NCBI GenBank assembly: GCA_021802375.1
Contig: JAKAAL010000377.1
Span: forward strand, 1 to 5,317
Length of the DNA: 5,317 nucleotides
Direction of reading: 5' to 3'
DNA from: Bacillota bacterium
GTDB lineage: Bacteria > Bacillota_E > Sulfobacillia > Sulfobacillales > Sulfobacillaceae
Under the pieces are notes generated by a model. The model saw only the letters and a program-made list of their open reading frames with translations, did no database searches and was not told the DNA's origin. Positions 4,718 to 5,317 of the stretch are shown here, one piece after another; within the stretch, counting starts at the first letter, position 1, and each line of letters opens with the position of its first letter. The translations under genes and the position numbers were made by a program.

Positions 4718-4879
4718 ATGCATAAGGACAGTGAATACGGACGCCTGTCGGTACACAACGAGATCTTGGCTCAGTTGGCTAGTGTAGCCGTCGCCCAGGT
4801 GCCGGGGGTGGTTAACCTGGTGCCTCGTGTTAGAACCCCAGAACGGTGTTGTTCATCAATCACCACTAGTCCGAGTTGA
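4718..4879 (+). pseudogene. Asp23/Gls24 family gene, broken after 43 codons, right copy
   Basis: From the ATG at 4718 the frame matches the intact left copy for 43 codons (MHKDSEYGRLSVHNEILAQL through VPRVRTPER) with four substitutions. At 4846 it runs into antisense recG sequence and adds ten unrelated residues (CCSSITTSPS) before a stop. About two thirds of the protein, including the terminal strand and the DAK2 overlap, is lost. The start region and Shine-Dalgarno sequence are intact. The short chimeric product is unlikely to fold as an Asp23 domain. Confidence 0.85.
4842..4846. other. Breakpoint between asp23 and antisense recG
   Basis: The match to the left-arm asp23 ends with CCAGAACGG; beyond it the minus strand reads GATGAACAACACCGTT, encoding DEQHR of RecG. 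An intact recG would be expected to continue with codons for FGV, giving roughly GAAACGG on the plus strand. About five bases (AACGG) could therefore belong to either parent. This is inferred from the RecG consensus because the intact gene is not in the window. Confidence 0.6.
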
Positions 4880-5317
4880 TGAAATTTTACCGAGGGCGAG
4901 ACCAACGCTTGCGTGCCGACCACTAACTTGAGTGCTCCCGATTGGAGATCCTGGCGAATCTTGGTCGCTCCGGTCGGATCGTTTCCCCCTCAATAAGCCT
5001 ACTGCCAGTTGAGCTGGTTCTAACCAGGCGCTCAGCACCCGCCATTGCTGCTCGGCCAGCAACTCCGTCGGTGCCATAAAGGCAGCTTGATGTCCCGCGT
5101 CGAGCGCGGCGAGCATGGCGAGCACCGCAATGACCGTCTTTCCCGATCCCACGTCCCCTTGTAATAACAAGGACATAGGCCGTTTGGCCATCAAATAAGT
5201 TTGGACCACATTCCATGCCTTTTTTTGGCCCACCGTCAGGGCAAATGGTAATCGCTGCAAAAACCCCAGGGTCTCGGGTCCTTTAGGATTTTGAGACACT
5301 CCTTCGTATTGCTGATC
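4847..5317 (-). pseudogene. recG: ATP-dependent DNA helicase RecG, internal fragment with a frameshift
   Basis: About 157 codons of a protein normally near 680 residues are present; the 5' part is beyond the right edge. Visible in order from the edge are LPFALTVGQ (entry to the helicase domain), the Walker A LLLQGDVGSGKT near 51-61, motif Ia PTELLAEQQ near 83-91, and, in a different frame, KLVVGTQAL and the motif II region LGLVVIDEQHR. RecG remodels stalled forks and branched DNA. The frame changes at a run of five G (plus strand C at 4985-4989); removing one G restores LLRGNDPTGATKIRQDLQSG leading into DEQHR. Everything after DEQHR is lost at the asp23 joint. recG lies downstream of yloV on the same strand in many Firmicutes, so its opposite orientation to the adjoining asp23 is abnormal. 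Confidence 0.88.

Larger units (their letters stand above)
2952..4846. repeat. Right arm of the 1.9-kb imperfect inverted repeat
   Basis: This is the mirror copy of 876-2767. It ends at 4846, where the asp23 sequence ...CCCCAGAACGG stops matching the left copy and recG sequence begins. The arm is continuous with the unpaired stretch 2768-2951, so the segment 2768-4846 is one block inverted relative to both neighbours. Confidence 0.93.

Noticed and set aside
876..4846. Composite transposon or insertion sequence flanked by long inverted repeats
   Set aside because: There is no transposase, terminal motif or target duplication; the arms consist of ordinary chromosomal genes with different lengths lost at each end.
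876..4846. Fold-back artefact from amplification of a single molecule
   Set aside because: The arms differ by several percent, mostly in a selected pattern, which copying one template would not produce.

Overview
The window looks like chromosome of a spore-forming Firmicute. The gene set (Rpe-like, SpoVM, Hsp33, L28, Asp23/YloU, DAK2/YloV, RecG) belongs to a conserved Firmicutes neighbourhood: in Bacillus subtilis the order is rsgA-rpe-thiN-spoVM-rpmB-yloU-yloV-sda genes-recG. The protein style recalls Sulfobacillus or another deep Gram-positive lineage, but that is an impression I cannot prove. A SpoVM homologue argues for an endospore former.

The layout is a large imperfect inverted duplication. 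The left arm (about 876-2767) and right arm (about 2952-4846) are mirror copies of about 1.9 kb around a 184-bp asymmetric centre. Each arm holds, in transcription order, the 3' end of a degenerate Rpe-like gene, a 73-aa two-helix membrane protein, a 29-aa spoVM, hslO (Hsp33), a convergent rpmB (L28), and asp23. In the left arm asp23 is complete and translationally coupled to a DAK2-domain gene that runs off the left edge. In the right arm asp23 breaks after 43 codons and abuts an internal fragment of recG in the opposite orientation, which runs off the right edge and carries a frameshift.

The arms are not identical. The Hsp33 copies differ at about 25 of 293 residues, the two L28 proteins are identical with six synonymous changes, and the SpoVM copies differ only in the last two residues. 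Both breakpoints cut genes, and the recG joint shows a short shared sequence. The segment 2768-4846 is inverted relative to both neighbours. The sequence fits either a real diverged inverted duplication or a chimera joining DNA of two related strains. I favour the chimera, but the window alone cannot decide.

Functionally, the left-arm genes combine translation (L28), redox-controlled protein folding (Hsp33), spore-coat assembly (SpoVM) and envelope or fatty-acid functions (Asp23 family, DAK2/FakA-like). Two items are easy to miss. One is the pair of tiny spoVM genes. The other is a leader structure before the 73-aa gene in which a perfect 10-11 bp inverted repeat would pair with part of its Shine-Dalgarno sequence in both copies. 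There are no tRNA, rRNA, CRISPR or transposase genes.
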